Shown: positions 14,422 through 22,225, numbered from the stretch's first letter. The stretch: DNA of 25,700 nt from Acidobacteria bacterium UBA7540 (GCA_002478145.1 DLMI01000179.1:1-25700); one strand, 5' to 3'. Notes: generated from the letters alone by a model not told the origin. Numbers and translations: made by a program.

Positions 14422-14505
14422 TTACAGTCGGTCGCAGGCTTTAGTAGAAGCCCAGCAGGCAACGAACAGCAATATCCCGATAAGGACGTAAGCTAAATCC
14501 AGCAT
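14422..14505 (-). CDS. 27-aa membrane peptide upstream of kdpF
   Basis: ATG at 14505 to TAA at 14422 encodes 27 residues. There is a single hydrophobic helix (LAYVLIGILLFVACWA) and the tail STKACDRL. It ends 14 nt before the kdpF start and has a GGTAAGAG purine stretch upstream. It is not KdpF, which follows separately with its own RBS. I have an impression that small membrane ORFs ending in CDRL recur ahead of kdpF in other genomes, which would need checking. If real, it may be a second small subunit or a leader peptide of the Kdp operon. Confidence 0.6.
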   Translation of the reverse strand: MLDLAYVLIGILLFVACWASTKACDRL

Positions 14506-14548
14506 GATCTCTTACCTCGATTCCGCGAAGATCACATGATGCCCATCT

Positions 14549-15061
14549 TTACTTTAGCACTCTTGCCAGTTTCTCATCCACAGACCACCAGCGTTTCCTA
14601 CCGCCCAGAATCATAATCGAGCGGGGCTTCAGTATCAACCGCACAGTCCGGCATTTGTCGCGGCACAGACAAATATGCGTAGCGGTAGCGACCGGGATCT
14701 TGGAGGCCAGGGCACGGAGCTGCTCTTCAAGGGACCCCACAGGAACAGCCGGTCTGGTCGACCGTAGTGCATACGGCACCTCATAGGGCATAAGGAGCCA
14801 GAGGCGAGCATCGAGCTTCTTGCCTGAGTGATCGGCCATCCGGAGAGCGGCAAGGGTTCGCGAATGGTCAGTGAAGATGACGAAGATTTCGAGCTCCGGG
14901 TGCGCGTCAGTCGCAACGGGAACATCCGCCACTGCCTCCGGCTGGTAGAGCCGCGTTTCTAGCCCAATTTCCACGCGCAGACTGCTTTTCATTTGCCCCT
15001 CGATCTTGTAGTGTGCTCGACTAGTCATAAAAGAGGCATAAGGATTCGCTAAATATTTCAT
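14549..15061 (-). CDS. Conserved-looking unknown protein ahead of kdpFABC
   Basis: A 170-aa soluble protein without a signal. Residues 60-115 contain ELEIFVIFTDHSRTLAALR and LWLLMPYEVPYALR. The C-terminal part has ATHICLCRDKCRTVRLILKPRSIMILGGRKRWW, somewhat like the second half of nucleotide-binding Rossmann or universal-stress-type folds, but I cannot assign a family. The start ATG at 15061 has AAAGGAG only 3 nt away; in-frame ATGs at residues 12 and 24 are alternatives. It lies 43 nt upstream of the 27-aa ORF on the same strand, so it is likely co-transcribed with kdp. A regulatory role in K+ uptake is plausible but not shown. Confidence 0.7.
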   Translation of the reverse strand: MKYLANPYASFMTSRAHYKIEGQMKSSLRVEIGLETRLYQPEAVADVPVATDAHPELEIFVIFTDHSRTLAALRMADHSGKKLDARLWLLMPYEVPYALRSTRPAVPVGSLEEQLRALASKIPVATATHICLCRDKCRTVRLILKPRSIMILGGRKRWWSVDEKLARVLK

Positions 15062-15092
15062 TAACTCCTTTCGGGTATGTGGAATCGGCAGC

Positions 15093-15283
15093 CGACCCCA
15101 GGCAGAAGGCAGAAGGCAGAAGGCAGAAAAGAAGCATGGTTATCGCGCTCAGATCCGTCGCGCGGGGTCTGCCACTCCCGCGCGGACGGCCGCAGACAGC
15201 GCGTAATTGGGTGCGGTAATCCAAAATCCAAAATCTAACATCCAAAATCGCCCCAGCCCCTAGCCTCCAGTCCCCAGCCCCGA
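15093..15283. repeat. Three heptad repeat families between divergent genes
   Basis: AGGCAGA units (four in a row, about 15099-15127), AATCCAA/AATCTAA units (about 15219-15250) and CCCCAGC/CCTAGCC/TCCAGTC units (about 15251-15282) all have a 7-nt period. The rest of this 290-nt gap between the unknown gene and miaB shows only a -10-like TATACT at 15321-15326. Confidence 0.75.
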
Positions 15284-15351
15284 AGTGCGGCGACGTCTAC
15301 ACAAGCTGGGGCTTTCGGGCTATACTAAATCCGTCGGGTCTGCGCCAGCGA

Positions 15352-16890
15352 ATGGGAAGCGAACTGATCCAAATAATTGTCGCCAATCAGCCGGGACTCC
15401 CCGGAACGCCGCGATCTTCTTCTGGTGCGGCAGGGGAGGCGGCGAGCTTCGCGGCCTGGGGCCTGGTGAACGAAAGGATTACGACAAACGAGGCGTGTGG
15501 GGTGGGAAGAAGGCCTGGGCCTGCAAATGCCGACCTGCCGTCGGAGACCGTTGCCACGGCTGGCACGCTGAAAACCTTTTACATTGAAACCTTCGGCTGC
15601 CAGATGAATGTGCACGATTCGGAGAAGGTGCAAGGCGTGCTGATGGCGCGTGGGATGACGCCCGTCGAAAACCATCATGAGGCTGATCTTGTGCTTTACA
15701 ACACGTGCAGCATCCGGGAAAAGGCCGCGCAGAAGGTCTTTTCGCGGCTCGGGGTTTTCCGGAAGGGCAGAAGTGGCGCGCCGAAATTGATTGGAGTGCT
15801 GGGCTGTGTGGCGCAGCAGGAAGGCGAGCGGTTTTTCGAGCGCGCGCCGCAGGTCAGTCTGGTTTGCGGCTCCGCGAGCTATTCGAAACTGCCGGAGTTG
15901 CTTGACCAGCTCGAAACCGGAAAGCAACGCGTAACCGGTCTCGCGCTCGACACGGAGGAGTGCTTTGAGACTGAGATGACCCGCCGCGATAACCCTTTCC
16001 GGGCTTATCTCACGATCATTGAAGGGTGCGACCAGCGGTGCTCATTCTGTGTTGTGCCCATGACGCGCGGCCCGGAGCGAAGCCGTCCCAGCGACAAGAT
16101 CCTGGCCGAGGCCCGGCGCTTGGTGGACCAGGGTTATACAGAAATCCAGCTCCTGGGCCAGATCGTCAACGCCTGGCATGATTCTTCGCCAGCGCGGCTG
16201 AGCTTTGCGGAATTGCTTTCGCGCGTGGCCGAAATTCCGGGAATTCGCCGCGTACGGTTCACGACCTCGCACCCGAGGTACTTCACCTCCGACATCGTCC
16301 AAGCGATCGACGCGAACCCCAACCTTTGCGACCAGATTCACCTCCCGCTGCAATCCGGTTCCACGACAGTACTGGCGCGGATGCTGCGGGGATACACGCG
16401 CGAGGAGTATTTGGAAATAATCCATTGCATTCGCAAAGCGCGGCGTAGAATCAGCCTTTCCACGGACATCATAGTCGGTTTTTGCGGGGAAACCGGCAAG
16501 GATTTTGAACAGACGCTTTCGTTGATAAAGGAAGTAGAGTACGATCAAGTCTTCGCGTTCAAATATTCGCCACGGCCGAATACACTTGCGGAAGGAAGCC
16601 GGGATGCTATAGCGGAGGAGGAGAAGGGGCGGCGCCTGAGCGAACTTCAGGAACTACAACGGCAAATCCAGGTGCGGCGCAACCAGGCGCTGCTGGGCGA
16701 GAGTTTCGAAGTCCTTGTGGAAGGATATCAAGCACGCTTGGGGCAGGCAGTGGGGCGCAGCACCACGAACCGCGTGATAAACTTTCCGGGCAGTCCTGAG
16801 GATGTCGGACGCTACCTCACGGTGAAAGTGACCTCGGCCGGGCCGAACAGTTTGGTGGGGGCGCGCGCGGAAAAGGATTCGAGGGTGTAA
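15352..16890 (+). CDS. miaB: tRNA methylthiotransferase MiaB
   Basis: A radical-SAM enzyme that adds a methylthio group to i6A37 of tRNAs reading U-starting codons. The UPF0004 domain carries cluster cysteines C83 (ETFGCQMN), C119 (NTCSIREKA, diagnostic for MiaB) and C152 (VLGCVAQQEG). The SAM cluster is C226-C230-C233 (EGCDQRCSFC). Later motifs are LLGQ, TTSHP, LPLQSGS and DIIVGF, then a TRAM domain at the C terminus. Oddities: LLGQIVNAW where LLGQNV is usual, and GFCGET for GFPGET. The first 70 or so residues precede the family core and look like noise; GTG at 15466 or 15502 are alternative starts. Function is confident, the start is not. Confidence 0.95.
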   Translation: MGSELIQIIVANQPGLPGTPRSSSGAAGEAASFAAWGLVNERITTNEACGVGRRPGPANADLPSETVATAGTLKTFYIETFGCQMNVHDSEKVQGVLMARGMTPVENHHEADLVLYNTCSIREKAAQKVFSRLGVFRKGRSGAPKLIGVLGCVAQQEGERFFERAPQVSLVCGSASYSKLPELLDQLETGKQRVTGLALDTEECFETEMTRRDNPFRAYLTIIEGCDQRCSFCVVPMTRGPERSRPSDKILAEARRLVDQGYTEIQLLGQIVNAWHDSSPARLSFAELLSRVAEIPGIRRVRFTTSHPRYFTSDIVQAIDANPNLCDQIHLPLQSGSTTVLARMLRGYTREEYLEIIHCIRKARRRISLSTDIIVGFCGETGKDFEQTLSLIKEVEYDQVFAFKYSPRPNTLAEGSRDAIAEEEKGRRLSELQELQRQIQVRRNQALLGESFEVLVEGYQARLGQAVGRSTTNRVINFPGSPEDVGRYLTVKVTSAGPNSLVGARAEKDSRV

Positions 16891-16962
16891 TGAAGAGCTC
16901 GAGCAGGTGAGAGGCGGCTGGCGCGCGGAAAGGCGGGGCGTGCAAGGGGCCTGGAGGATCAC

Positions 16963-17448
16963 ATGGAAATCGAAATGAGAATCCGCGGTTTGGTGATGGA
17001 TCCGGTCACAAACATGCCCATCGTGATTTTGAAGGATGTCAACGGGGCATCGGTGCTTCCGATCTGGGTCGGCATCTACGAGGCGAACGCCATTGCTTTG
17101 GAAATTGAGAAGGTGACCACGCCGCGCCCCATGACCCATGACCTGCTGAAGAACCTGTTGCTGGGCCTTGAGACGCGCGTTCAGAAGGTTGTGGTGAGCG
17201 AGTTGAAGGAAGACACTTTCTACGCCCTGATCTGGCTGGAACGCGATGGACAGGTGATGTCCATCGATTCGCGGCCCAGCGACGCACTGGCGCTGGCCTT
17301 ACGCATGGATTGCCCCATTTACGTTGAAGAGGAAGTCCTGAAGAACTCGAAGATTGCCGGTGGCGCCAACGAAAAGGCCAATAATGAAGAGCTTCGGAAG
17401 TGGCTGGAAGGCTTGAACGACGAGGATATGGGACGCTACAAGATGTGA
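16963..17448 (+). CDS. Bifunctional nuclease family protein (BFN/DUF151)
   Basis: A 161-aa protein. The BFN core spans residues about 3-135: MRIRGLVMDPVTNMPIVILKD, LPIWVGIYEANAIALEIE, RPMTHDLLKNLL, and SIDSRPSDALALALRMDCPIYVEEEV. Family members have reported DNase and RNase activity; the physiological role in bacteria is unclear. The start ATG has GGAGG 5 nt upstream. It follows miaB by 72 nt and precedes parA by 72 nt on the same strand, so an operon is likely. The last 30 residues are charged and probably flexible. Confidence 0.92.
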   Translation: MEIEMRIRGLVMDPVTNMPIVILKDVNGASVLPIWVGIYEANAIALEIEKVTTPRPMTHDLLKNLLLGLETRVQKVVVSELKEDTFYALIWLERDGQVMSIDSRPSDALALALRMDCPIYVEEEVLKNSKIAGGANEKANNEELRKWLEGLNDEDMGRYKM

Positions 17449-17520
17449 CCGCCGGCGGGGGAACGCGCCCTGGCTGCTTCCGGGCCCGCCAAAAAATCCA
17501 ACCCTTGGCTGGAGCTGCGA

Positions 17521-18285
17521 GTGAGCACGATAATAGCGATCGCAAACCAGAAAGGTGGAGTAGGGAAGACTACTACCGCTGTCAATCTGGCCGCTGCCTT
17601 TGCCCACGCGGACAAGCGAACCCTCCTGATTGACCTGGATCCCCAGGCCAATACCACGCTGACTTTCTTCAATCCTGACGAGGTCACGCACTCGGCCTAC
17701 GAGGTGTTGGCCGATCACCAGGTGGCGCTCTCGCAAGTGGTGAAGGCGACCAATGTGGCGAATCTTTGCCTGGTGCCCTCCAGAATCTCGCTGGCCAAGC
17801 TGGAGACGCACCTGGTGGGACAGTTCGATGCGCCCTATCGGCTCAAAGACGCTCTGGCTGCGGTGCGAAACGACTTTGACCTCGTGCTGATTGATACCCC
17901 CCCGGCGCTCGGCCTGCTCACCGTGAACGCCCTGGTTGCCGCCCATTACCTGCTGGTGCCCATTCAGCCCTCCTACTACGCGTTGGAGGGAACAGACGAT
18001 CTGCTGGAGACGCTCGAGCGCATCCGCGCGCGCCCCAATCCTGAGTTGGAGTTGCTCGGGGTAATCGTCACGCTTTTTGACAGGCGCACCAATCTGGCGC
18101 GGGATACCTACAAGCAGGTCCGCGCAGTGTTCGGCAAGAAGGTCTTCAAGACCATCATCGGGAAGAGTGTGCGGCTGGAAGAGAGCCCTGCTTATAAAGA
18201 AACGATCTTCACGTTTGCCCCTCACTCGTCCGGAGCGCAGGAATACGCGCAGCTTGCGAAGGAGGTCCTGCGACGTGTCAGTTAG
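17521..18285 (+). CDS. parA: Chromosome-partitioning ATPase ParA (Soj)
   Basis: A 254-aa P-loop ATPase with the deviant Walker A KGGVGKTT (residues 11-18), Walker A' LLIDLDPQAN (about 35-44) and Walker B DLVLIDTPPALG. There is no N-terminal DNA-binding domain, so it is the short chromosomal (Soj-like) form. It binds DNA non-specifically with ATP and moves ParB-bound origin regions. The start is GTG at 17521 with GGAG about 6-8 nt upstream. ParB overlaps its 3' end by 11 nt. No parS site was found by eye in this window. Confidence 0.94.
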   Translation: MSTIIAIANQKGGVGKTTTAVNLAAAFAHADKRTLLIDLDPQANTTLTFFNPDEVTHSAYEVLADHQVALSQVVKATNVANLCLVPSRISLAKLETHLVGQFDAPYRLKDALAAVRNDFDLVLIDTPPALGLLTVNALVAAHYLLVPIQPSYYALEGTDDLLETLERIRARPNPELELLGVIVTLFDRRTNLARDTYKQVRAVFGKKVFKTIIGKSVRLEESPAYKETIFTFAPHSSGAQEYAQLAKEVLRRVS

Positions 18286-19099
18286 ACGCGCTGGCTTACC
18301 ACTGACGGTCAAGATGCGTCACAACGCACACTACGTGGAAGAAATAACCTCCCGAACCGGTGCGGCCATTGGCAGGATGATTCCGCTCGAGGAAATCCAG
18401 CCCAACGCCAGCCAGCCCCGCAAGGAGATCGGCGATTTGCAGGGGCTCATCGACTCGGTGCGGGAGAAGGGCGTGCTGGAGCCGCTGCTGGTGCGTTTTA
18501 TGCCGGAGTCGGGAAAGTACATGATCATTTCCGGGGAGCGCCGCTACCTGGCGGCGCGCGCCGCGGGACTTCGCGAACTTCCGTGCATCGAAAAAGACGT
18601 TGATGAAGCCGAGACGCTTGAACTGGCGCTGATCGAAAACCTGCAGCGCAAAGACTTGACCCCTTTCGAAGAGGCAGACGGGGTGCAAGCGCTCGCCGGC
18701 CGTTTCGGCTTGACCCATGAGGAAATCGCCAAGAAAGTAGGGAAGTCTCGCCCCTCGATTACCGAACTGCTCAGCCTGCGGTCGATTCCTGATGAGATTA
18801 AGGGTTTGTGCATTGAAAAGGGTGTGCTTTCGAAATCGCAACTGCTGCAGGTGGCCCGCCAGCCCAGCGAAGTGAAGATGAAGGACCTGGCGCAGCGTTT
18901 TGCGCTGGGTATGTTGAACCGCGAGCAGGCCCGCGCCGAGCGGAACCCTGACAAGAAGCCGTGCCCGGCCGTCTTCCGTTTTATCCCTCCCGCCAAGGAA
19001 TTCAAGATGGTGTTGCAGTTCCGCAAGAACCATGTTGAGCGCGACGAAATCATTGCGGCCTTGCGGCGCATCATCGAAGTGCTGGAAGCTGAAGATTAA
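18275..19099 (+). CDS. parB: Chromosome-partitioning protein ParB (Spo0J)
   Basis: A 274-aa ParB/Spo0J protein. The N-terminal CTPase domain has IPLEEIQPNASQPRKE, the GERRYLAARAAGL box (usually GERRWRAA) and ALIENLQRKDLTPFEEADG. The central HTH is HEEIAKKVGKSRPSITELLSLR. A short C-terminal dimerisation region ends EIIAALRRIIEVLEAED. The GTG at 18275 was chosen because AAGGAGG ends 9 nt upstream, inside parA. The frame continues far upstream through parA, but that part is spurious; ATG 18315 is a less likely alternative. It loads at parS sites and works with ParA in chromosome segregation. Confidence 0.93.
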   Translation: MSVRRAGLPLTVKMRHNAHYVEEITSRTGAAIGRMIPLEEIQPNASQPRKEIGDLQGLIDSVREKGVLEPLLVRFMPESGKYMIISGERRYLAARAAGLRELPCIEKDVDEAETLELALIENLQRKDLTPFEEADGVQALAGRFGLTHEEIAKKVGKSRPSITELLSLRSIPDEIKGLCIEKGVLSKSQLLQVARQPSEVKMKDLAQRFALGMLNREQARAERNPDKKPCPAVFRFIPPAKEFKMVLQFRKNHVERDEIIAALRRIIEVLEAED

Positions 19100-19108
19100 T
19101 CGCCTTTA

Positions 19109-19210
19109 GGTGGTGTCCAAATAGATGTAGGGCCGGTCCCGCAAGGCGGGACCGGCCAGCGCGTCCCGTGCGGCGGCAGAGGCGGCGCTACAGTCGAATT
19201 CGGACACTAC
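19109..19210. mobile_element. MITE-like palindromic element, copy 1
   Basis: The ends are GGTGGTGTCC (19109-19118) and GGACACTAC (19202-19210), inverted. Inside is a perfect 12-bp stem GGCCGGTCCCGC (19131-19142) with 19146-19157, loop AAG. It shares termini and the CCCGC-AAG-GCGGGAC core with 22725-22828. There is no coding sequence. It fills the gap between parB and the cyclotransferase-like gene. Confidence 0.75.
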
Positions 19211-19229
19211 TCTTCGGGACAGGGAGATC

Positions 19230-19601
19230 ATGGTTGACTCACGGCAAGAACTCGACACTGATTTCCTGTTTGTTTATGGCGCCTTGCGACGCGGCTTTGC
19301 ATTGCACCATCACCTGAGGAGGATGGGGGCGGAATTCGTGGCAACAGGGGAAGTGCAGGCTGAGCTGTACGACTTGGGAAAGCTCCCTGGAGCACGGAAA
19401 TCCACCAAGCCGGGAAAAGTGCTTGCCGGCGAAGTTTATCGTCTTCGCCAGGCGGAGAAAGCGTTGAAGGTTTTGGACCATGTGGAAGGGTTCTCGCCTC
19501 AGACGGCGGAGAAGAGTTTGTTCCAGCGCGCGACTACGGAGGTTGTCTTGCCCAACGGAGAGCGGCGAGTGGCGTGGATATACTGGTTGAAAGCGAAGTA
19601 A
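19230..19601 (+). CDS. Gamma-glutamylcyclotransferase-like (GGCT/AIG2) protein
   Basis: A 123-aa protein of the GGCT/AIG2-like fold. The hallmark FVYGALRRG lies at residues 12-20, with LYDLGKLPGAR and GEVYRLRQAEKALKVLDHVEGF following. The Glu in LDHVEGF aligns with the catalytic Glu of the fold. Relatives cyclise gamma-glutamyl amines or peptides to 5-oxoproline, but many bacterial members have no proven substrate. The ATG at 19230 has AGGGAG 3 nt upstream. It precedes a small unknown gene and a thiol-redox reductase, which is compatible with a role in low-molecular-weight thiol turnover, but that is a guess. Confidence 0.85.
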   Translation: MVDSRQELDTDFLFVYGALRRGFALHHHLRRMGAEFVATGEVQAELYDLGKLPGARKSTKPGKVLAGEVYRLRQAEKALKVLDHVEGFSPQTAEKSLFQRATTEVVLPNGERRVAWIYWLKAK

Positions 19602-19614
19602 AGGAGCCAGAAGT

Positions 19615-19693
19615 CAGTAAATGGTACGTAGTAGGTGACATGTGAAGATCGATGTTCGTTCCCCACCTACCACCTACCACCTACCATTTACTG
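19615..19693. repeat. Inverted CCTACCA heptad repeat
   Basis: Arms 19615-19637 and 19671-19693 are reverse complements at 21 of 23 positions; the right arm is made of CCTACCA units. The spacer is 33 nt. The stem lies between the cyclotransferase-like gene and the small unknown gene and could attenuate read-through. Confidence 0.78.
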
Positions 19694-19702
19694 CTTTCTC
19701 TT

Positions 19703-20062
19703 ATGCTTGAAGCGCAACCAAAGGAATTTAGTCCAGACCAAGTTGCCGTGCTCGAGGCGCTTTTGAAGGCGGGCTTCAGGTTCGTGACCTTCGAACGTTA
19801 TGCTCGCTATCTGGGGGTGGAGAGGGACGGATTCGTTGCCTTGTTGGAGACAGCCGGAGGAAAGGTCCAGCTCTTCGGCCAGGTGGGATATCATGTAGGA
19901 GAAGGGATCGCGATGCTGGTGGAGCGAGCCGAGGGGAAAGCCTTTGTGTGGAAGGGCGAAGCCGTGGCCGCCACGCCGGAACTGCTGGCTGGCTACGCAC
20001 GCTTTAAGAGCGAACTGCGGCGCCTGTTGCAGGGCGAGAACGAAGGGGGGATTCGATTCTGA
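19703..20062 (+). CDS. Small unknown protein coupled to ypdA-like gene
   Basis: A 119-aa soluble protein I cannot assign. Residues about 8-50 look like a short helical, possibly helix-turn-helix, region (SPDQVAVLEALLKAG, FERYARYLGVERDGFVALLE). The rest has YHVGEGIAMLVERAEGKAFVWKGEAV and a C-terminal helix with KSELRRLLQ. ATG 19703 was chosen because upstream codons fall in the heptad repeat. Its stop overlaps the next start by one base (TGATG), so it is translationally coupled to the reductase and likely shares its pathway. Confidence 0.72.
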   Translation: MLEAQPKEFSPDQVAVLEALLKAGFRFVTFERYARYLGVERDGFVALLETAGGKVQLFGQVGYHVGEGIAMLVERAEGKAFVWKGEAVAATPELLAGYARFKSELRRLLQGENEGGIRF

Positions 20063-21051
20063 TGAACGACTTGTTCGACGTGCTTGTGGTGGGCGCCGGG
20101 CCGACCGGCCTGGCTTGCGGGATTGAGGCGCTACGGGCTGATCTCAAGCTGTTGATTCTCGAGAAAGGCTGTTTGGTGAATTCCTTGTTTCATTATCCGC
20201 CCAACATGACCTTCTTCACCACGCGTGAGCTATTGGAGATCGGTGACCTTCCTTTCACGAGCATCAATATCAAGCCCACGCGCGCCGAAGCCCTTGAATA
20301 CTATCGCCGCGTGGCAGGCCACTACCATTTGCCCATCCACTATGGAGAGCGTGTGACGTCCCTCAAGCAGGAAGACGGCGCCTTCGTGATCGGTACGGAG
20401 TTGCGTGGTGGTCAGCGCCGCAAGTATAACGCGCGCAACGTCGTGCTGGCGACCGGCTATTACGATCTGCCCAACCTGATGAATGTGCCAGGAGAGGATC
20501 TGCCCAAGGTCTCGCATTACTACTGGGAACCGCACCAGTTCTTCGGGCGGCGGGTTGCAATTGTGGGGGGCGGGAATTCGGCCGCAATTGCGGCCCTGGA
20601 CCTCTATCGCCATGACGCTGAGGTGACGCTGATCGTGCGGGAGCGCGAGCTGAGCCGGCATATCAAATACTGGATCAGACCTGACCTTGAAAACCGAATC
20701 AAGGAGGGTTCGATCCGCGCCATGTTCGCCAGCTTCCTGACCGAGATTGGCAACGATTGGATTCAGGTGCGGAATTCCAATGCGGAGACGCTGCGCCTTG
20801 AAAACGACTTCGTCTTCGCCCTTACCGGATATCATCCGGACTTCGACTTCCTTCGCAGCGCCGGGGTCCGGATCGACCCCACCGCCTGCCGGCCGGAGTG
20901 CAACCCGGAAACGCGCGAAAGCAATGTGCCCGGACTGTATCTTGCCGGCGTTATCATCGCTGGTCTGGACACGAACGAGATCTTCATCGAAAACGGCCGC
21001 TTCCACGGGAAGCAGATCGTCGCCGATATCAGGCGCAAGCAGTCATTTTGA
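20062..21051 (+). CDS. ypdA: YpdA-like putative bacillithiol disulfide reductase
   Basis: A 329-aa FAD/NAD(P)-dependent oxidoreductase of the YpdA family. The FAD-binding motif is VVGAGPTGLACGIEA at residues about 8-22. Family-specific segments are KGCLVNSLFHYPPNMTFFTT, VVLATGYYDLPN, NVPGEDLPKVSHYYWEPHQ and SRHIKYWIRPDLENRI. The NADPH-binding motif is VAIVGGGNSAAIAALDL. Unlike thioredoxin reductases it lacks a CxxC pair; a single Cys near the start of KGCLVNSLF fits the YpdA active site. Known homologues reduce bacillithiol disulfide. No bacillithiol synthesis genes occur in the window. Confidence 0.88.
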   Translation: MNDLFDVLVVGAGPTGLACGIEALRADLKLLILEKGCLVNSLFHYPPNMTFFTTRELLEIGDLPFTSINIKPTRAEALEYYRRVAGHYHLPIHYGERVTSLKQEDGAFVIGTELRGGQRRKYNARNVVLATGYYDLPNLMNVPGEDLPKVSHYYWEPHQFFGRRVAIVGGGNSAAIAALDLYRHDAEVTLIVRERELSRHIKYWIRPDLENRIKEGSIRAMFASFLTEIGNDWIQVRNSNAETLRLENDFVFALTGYHPDFDFLRSAGVRIDPTACRPECNPETRESNVPGLYLAGVIIAGLDTNEIFIENGRFHGKQIVADIRRKQSF

Positions 21052-21305
21052 ATTTTGGATTTTAGATTTTCGATTTTGGATTGGATTACCCAATCTGGCA
21101 GCGGCGCCCTCCCCCCTGCTTCCTGCCTACTGCCTTAATAGTGAAGACAGCAGCCAGGAGCCAGAAGTCAGTTGTCAATCTTCGCACCACTGCCCGACTG
21201 AGTAATCCAAAATCGAGTCAGCAGTCAGGACCCAGAAGCCAGTCGTCAATCTTCACACCACTGCCGGATCAAGTAATCTAAAATCCAAAATCTAAAATCC
21301 AAAAT
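21050..21305. repeat. Complex heptad and direct repeat region
   Basis: GATTTTG/GATTTTA units (about 21050-21085) face inverted AATCCAA/AATCTAA units (about 21274-21304), both of 7-nt period. Between them are CCTGCCT-type units (about 21116-21136) and a 54-nt direct repeat at 21161-21214 and 21232-21285 (period 71, both beginning CCAGAAG). No gene was found. The region lies between the convergent ypdA-like and glycine-zipper genes. Confidence 0.8.
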
Positions 21306-21317
21306 GGGCCACCCTGC

Positions 21318-21959
21318 CTACTCCTTAATGGGTACTTTCTTCGCCGTGGTGTCGCGGGAAATAACGAAGGTCATCTCGCAACCCTGAGGAAGAACGATCT
21401 CTTTGTGCTTTTTGAGAAGCCCGTGGGCCAGACCCGCAGCGGCGCCGATCCCCATGCCGTAAAGGGCGCCTGTTCCACCGTGGGCAATCGCCCCCACGCC
21501 CGCACCCGCGGCGGCGCCCACACCGGCTTCTTCGGCCGTCCCCTTTTTGTCCTTACCCGGCCCCTGCATGGTCCCTTCTTCATCTTTCACCTTGGCGCCT
21601 TCGGCGTCCTTCAGGCTTGCCACGATATTGTACTTCGATGCGTCCGGAGTGCTGATGGAATCAACGATGAGCCGCATTTCACCCTTATCTTTCACCCGGC
21701 CCGGGCTTTTGACATAGGTGACGTGACCATCCACGGTGCTCCCATCGGGGACGATTTCCCCACCTTTTCCAAAGATCGGCTCGACGACCTTTCCCGTCCA
21801 CAGATCGCCGGTCTCGTTGGTTTTAGAGCTGAGCGTGGTGATCAGTTGCACATGGAGCTCGCTCCCTGCGGGCAATGTGATGGCATCGTCCGCCGCAAAA
21901 GACAGTGTCGAGATGATGAGCATTGCTGCCAGGCCTGCTGTGAATCTTGACTTTTTCAT
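21318..21959 (-). CDS. Secreted glycine-zipper protein
   Basis: About 213 aa, with a signal peptide MKKSRFTAGLAAMLIISTLSFA cleaved near AADDA. The middle (LPAGSELHVQLITTLSSKT, GKGGEIVPDGSTVDGHVT) resembles the soluble beta-rich domain seen in TrbI/VirB10-like and related envelope proteins. Residues about 145-190 are a glycine zipper (AGVGAAAGAGVGAIAHGGTG, GMGIGAAAGLAHG), which can insert in or span membranes. The start is the second ATG (21959) because AAAGGAG lies 6 nt upstream; the first ATG directly abuts that site. Likely periplasmic or outer-membrane associated. Function unknown. Confidence 0.78.
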   Translation of the reverse strand: MKKSRFTAGLAAMLIISTLSFAADDAITLPAGSELHVQLITTLSSKTNETGDLWTGKVVEPIFGKGGEIVPDGSTVDGHVTYVKSPGRVKDKGEMRLIVDSISTPDASKYNIVASLKDAEGAKVKDEEGTMQGPGKDKKGTAEEAGVGAAAGAGVGAIAHGGTGALYGMGIGAAAGLAHGLLKKHKEIVLPQGCEMTFVISRDTTAKKVPIKE

Positions 21960-22180
21960 AGGCATCTCCTTTGAAGCTAGACGGTTGGGCCGCTTCTACC
22001 GTTACAATTGGAGTTGCAACCACGCTTTTTGCTGCCTCTTCTCTGATTCTATTCTGCCTTCGGCGTTTCAGCAATTCCTAACCTATGCGCTCGGGTTCTC
22101 CCTCTGGTCAGTCCGTTGCCAGACTGAATTGGGCAATCGCGCGGGGAATTGGCAATTGCGCCGGACTTGAGCGACGGCGA

Positions 22181-22209
22181 TTGACCGGCTAAGGGGCGTC
22201 AGCTATACT
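22181..22209 (+). promoter_or_regulatory. Promoter of the nuoI-like gene
   Basis: TTGACC at 22181-22186, a 17-nt spacer, then TATACT at 22204-22209. The predicted start near 22216 leaves a leader of only about 10 nt before ATG 22226, with no strong Shine-Dalgarno. The rest of the 266-nt gap (21960-22225) shows no gene. Confidence 0.68.
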
Positions 22210-22225
22210 GAATTTCTGACAGGGT

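Noticed and set aside
15062..15351. c-di-AMP (ydaO) riboswitch ahead of the kdp unit
   Set aside because: K+ uptake genes often have one, but none of the conserved blocks were recognisable; the gap is mostly heptad repeats.
18077..18274. Upstream extension of parB
   Set aside because: It overlaps parA coding sequence in another frame; the GTG at 18275 has an ideal AAGGAGG site.
17449..19229. parS site near parAB
   Set aside because: I looked for TGTTTCACGTGAAACA-like palindromes and saw none; a computed search with mismatches over the genome would be needed.
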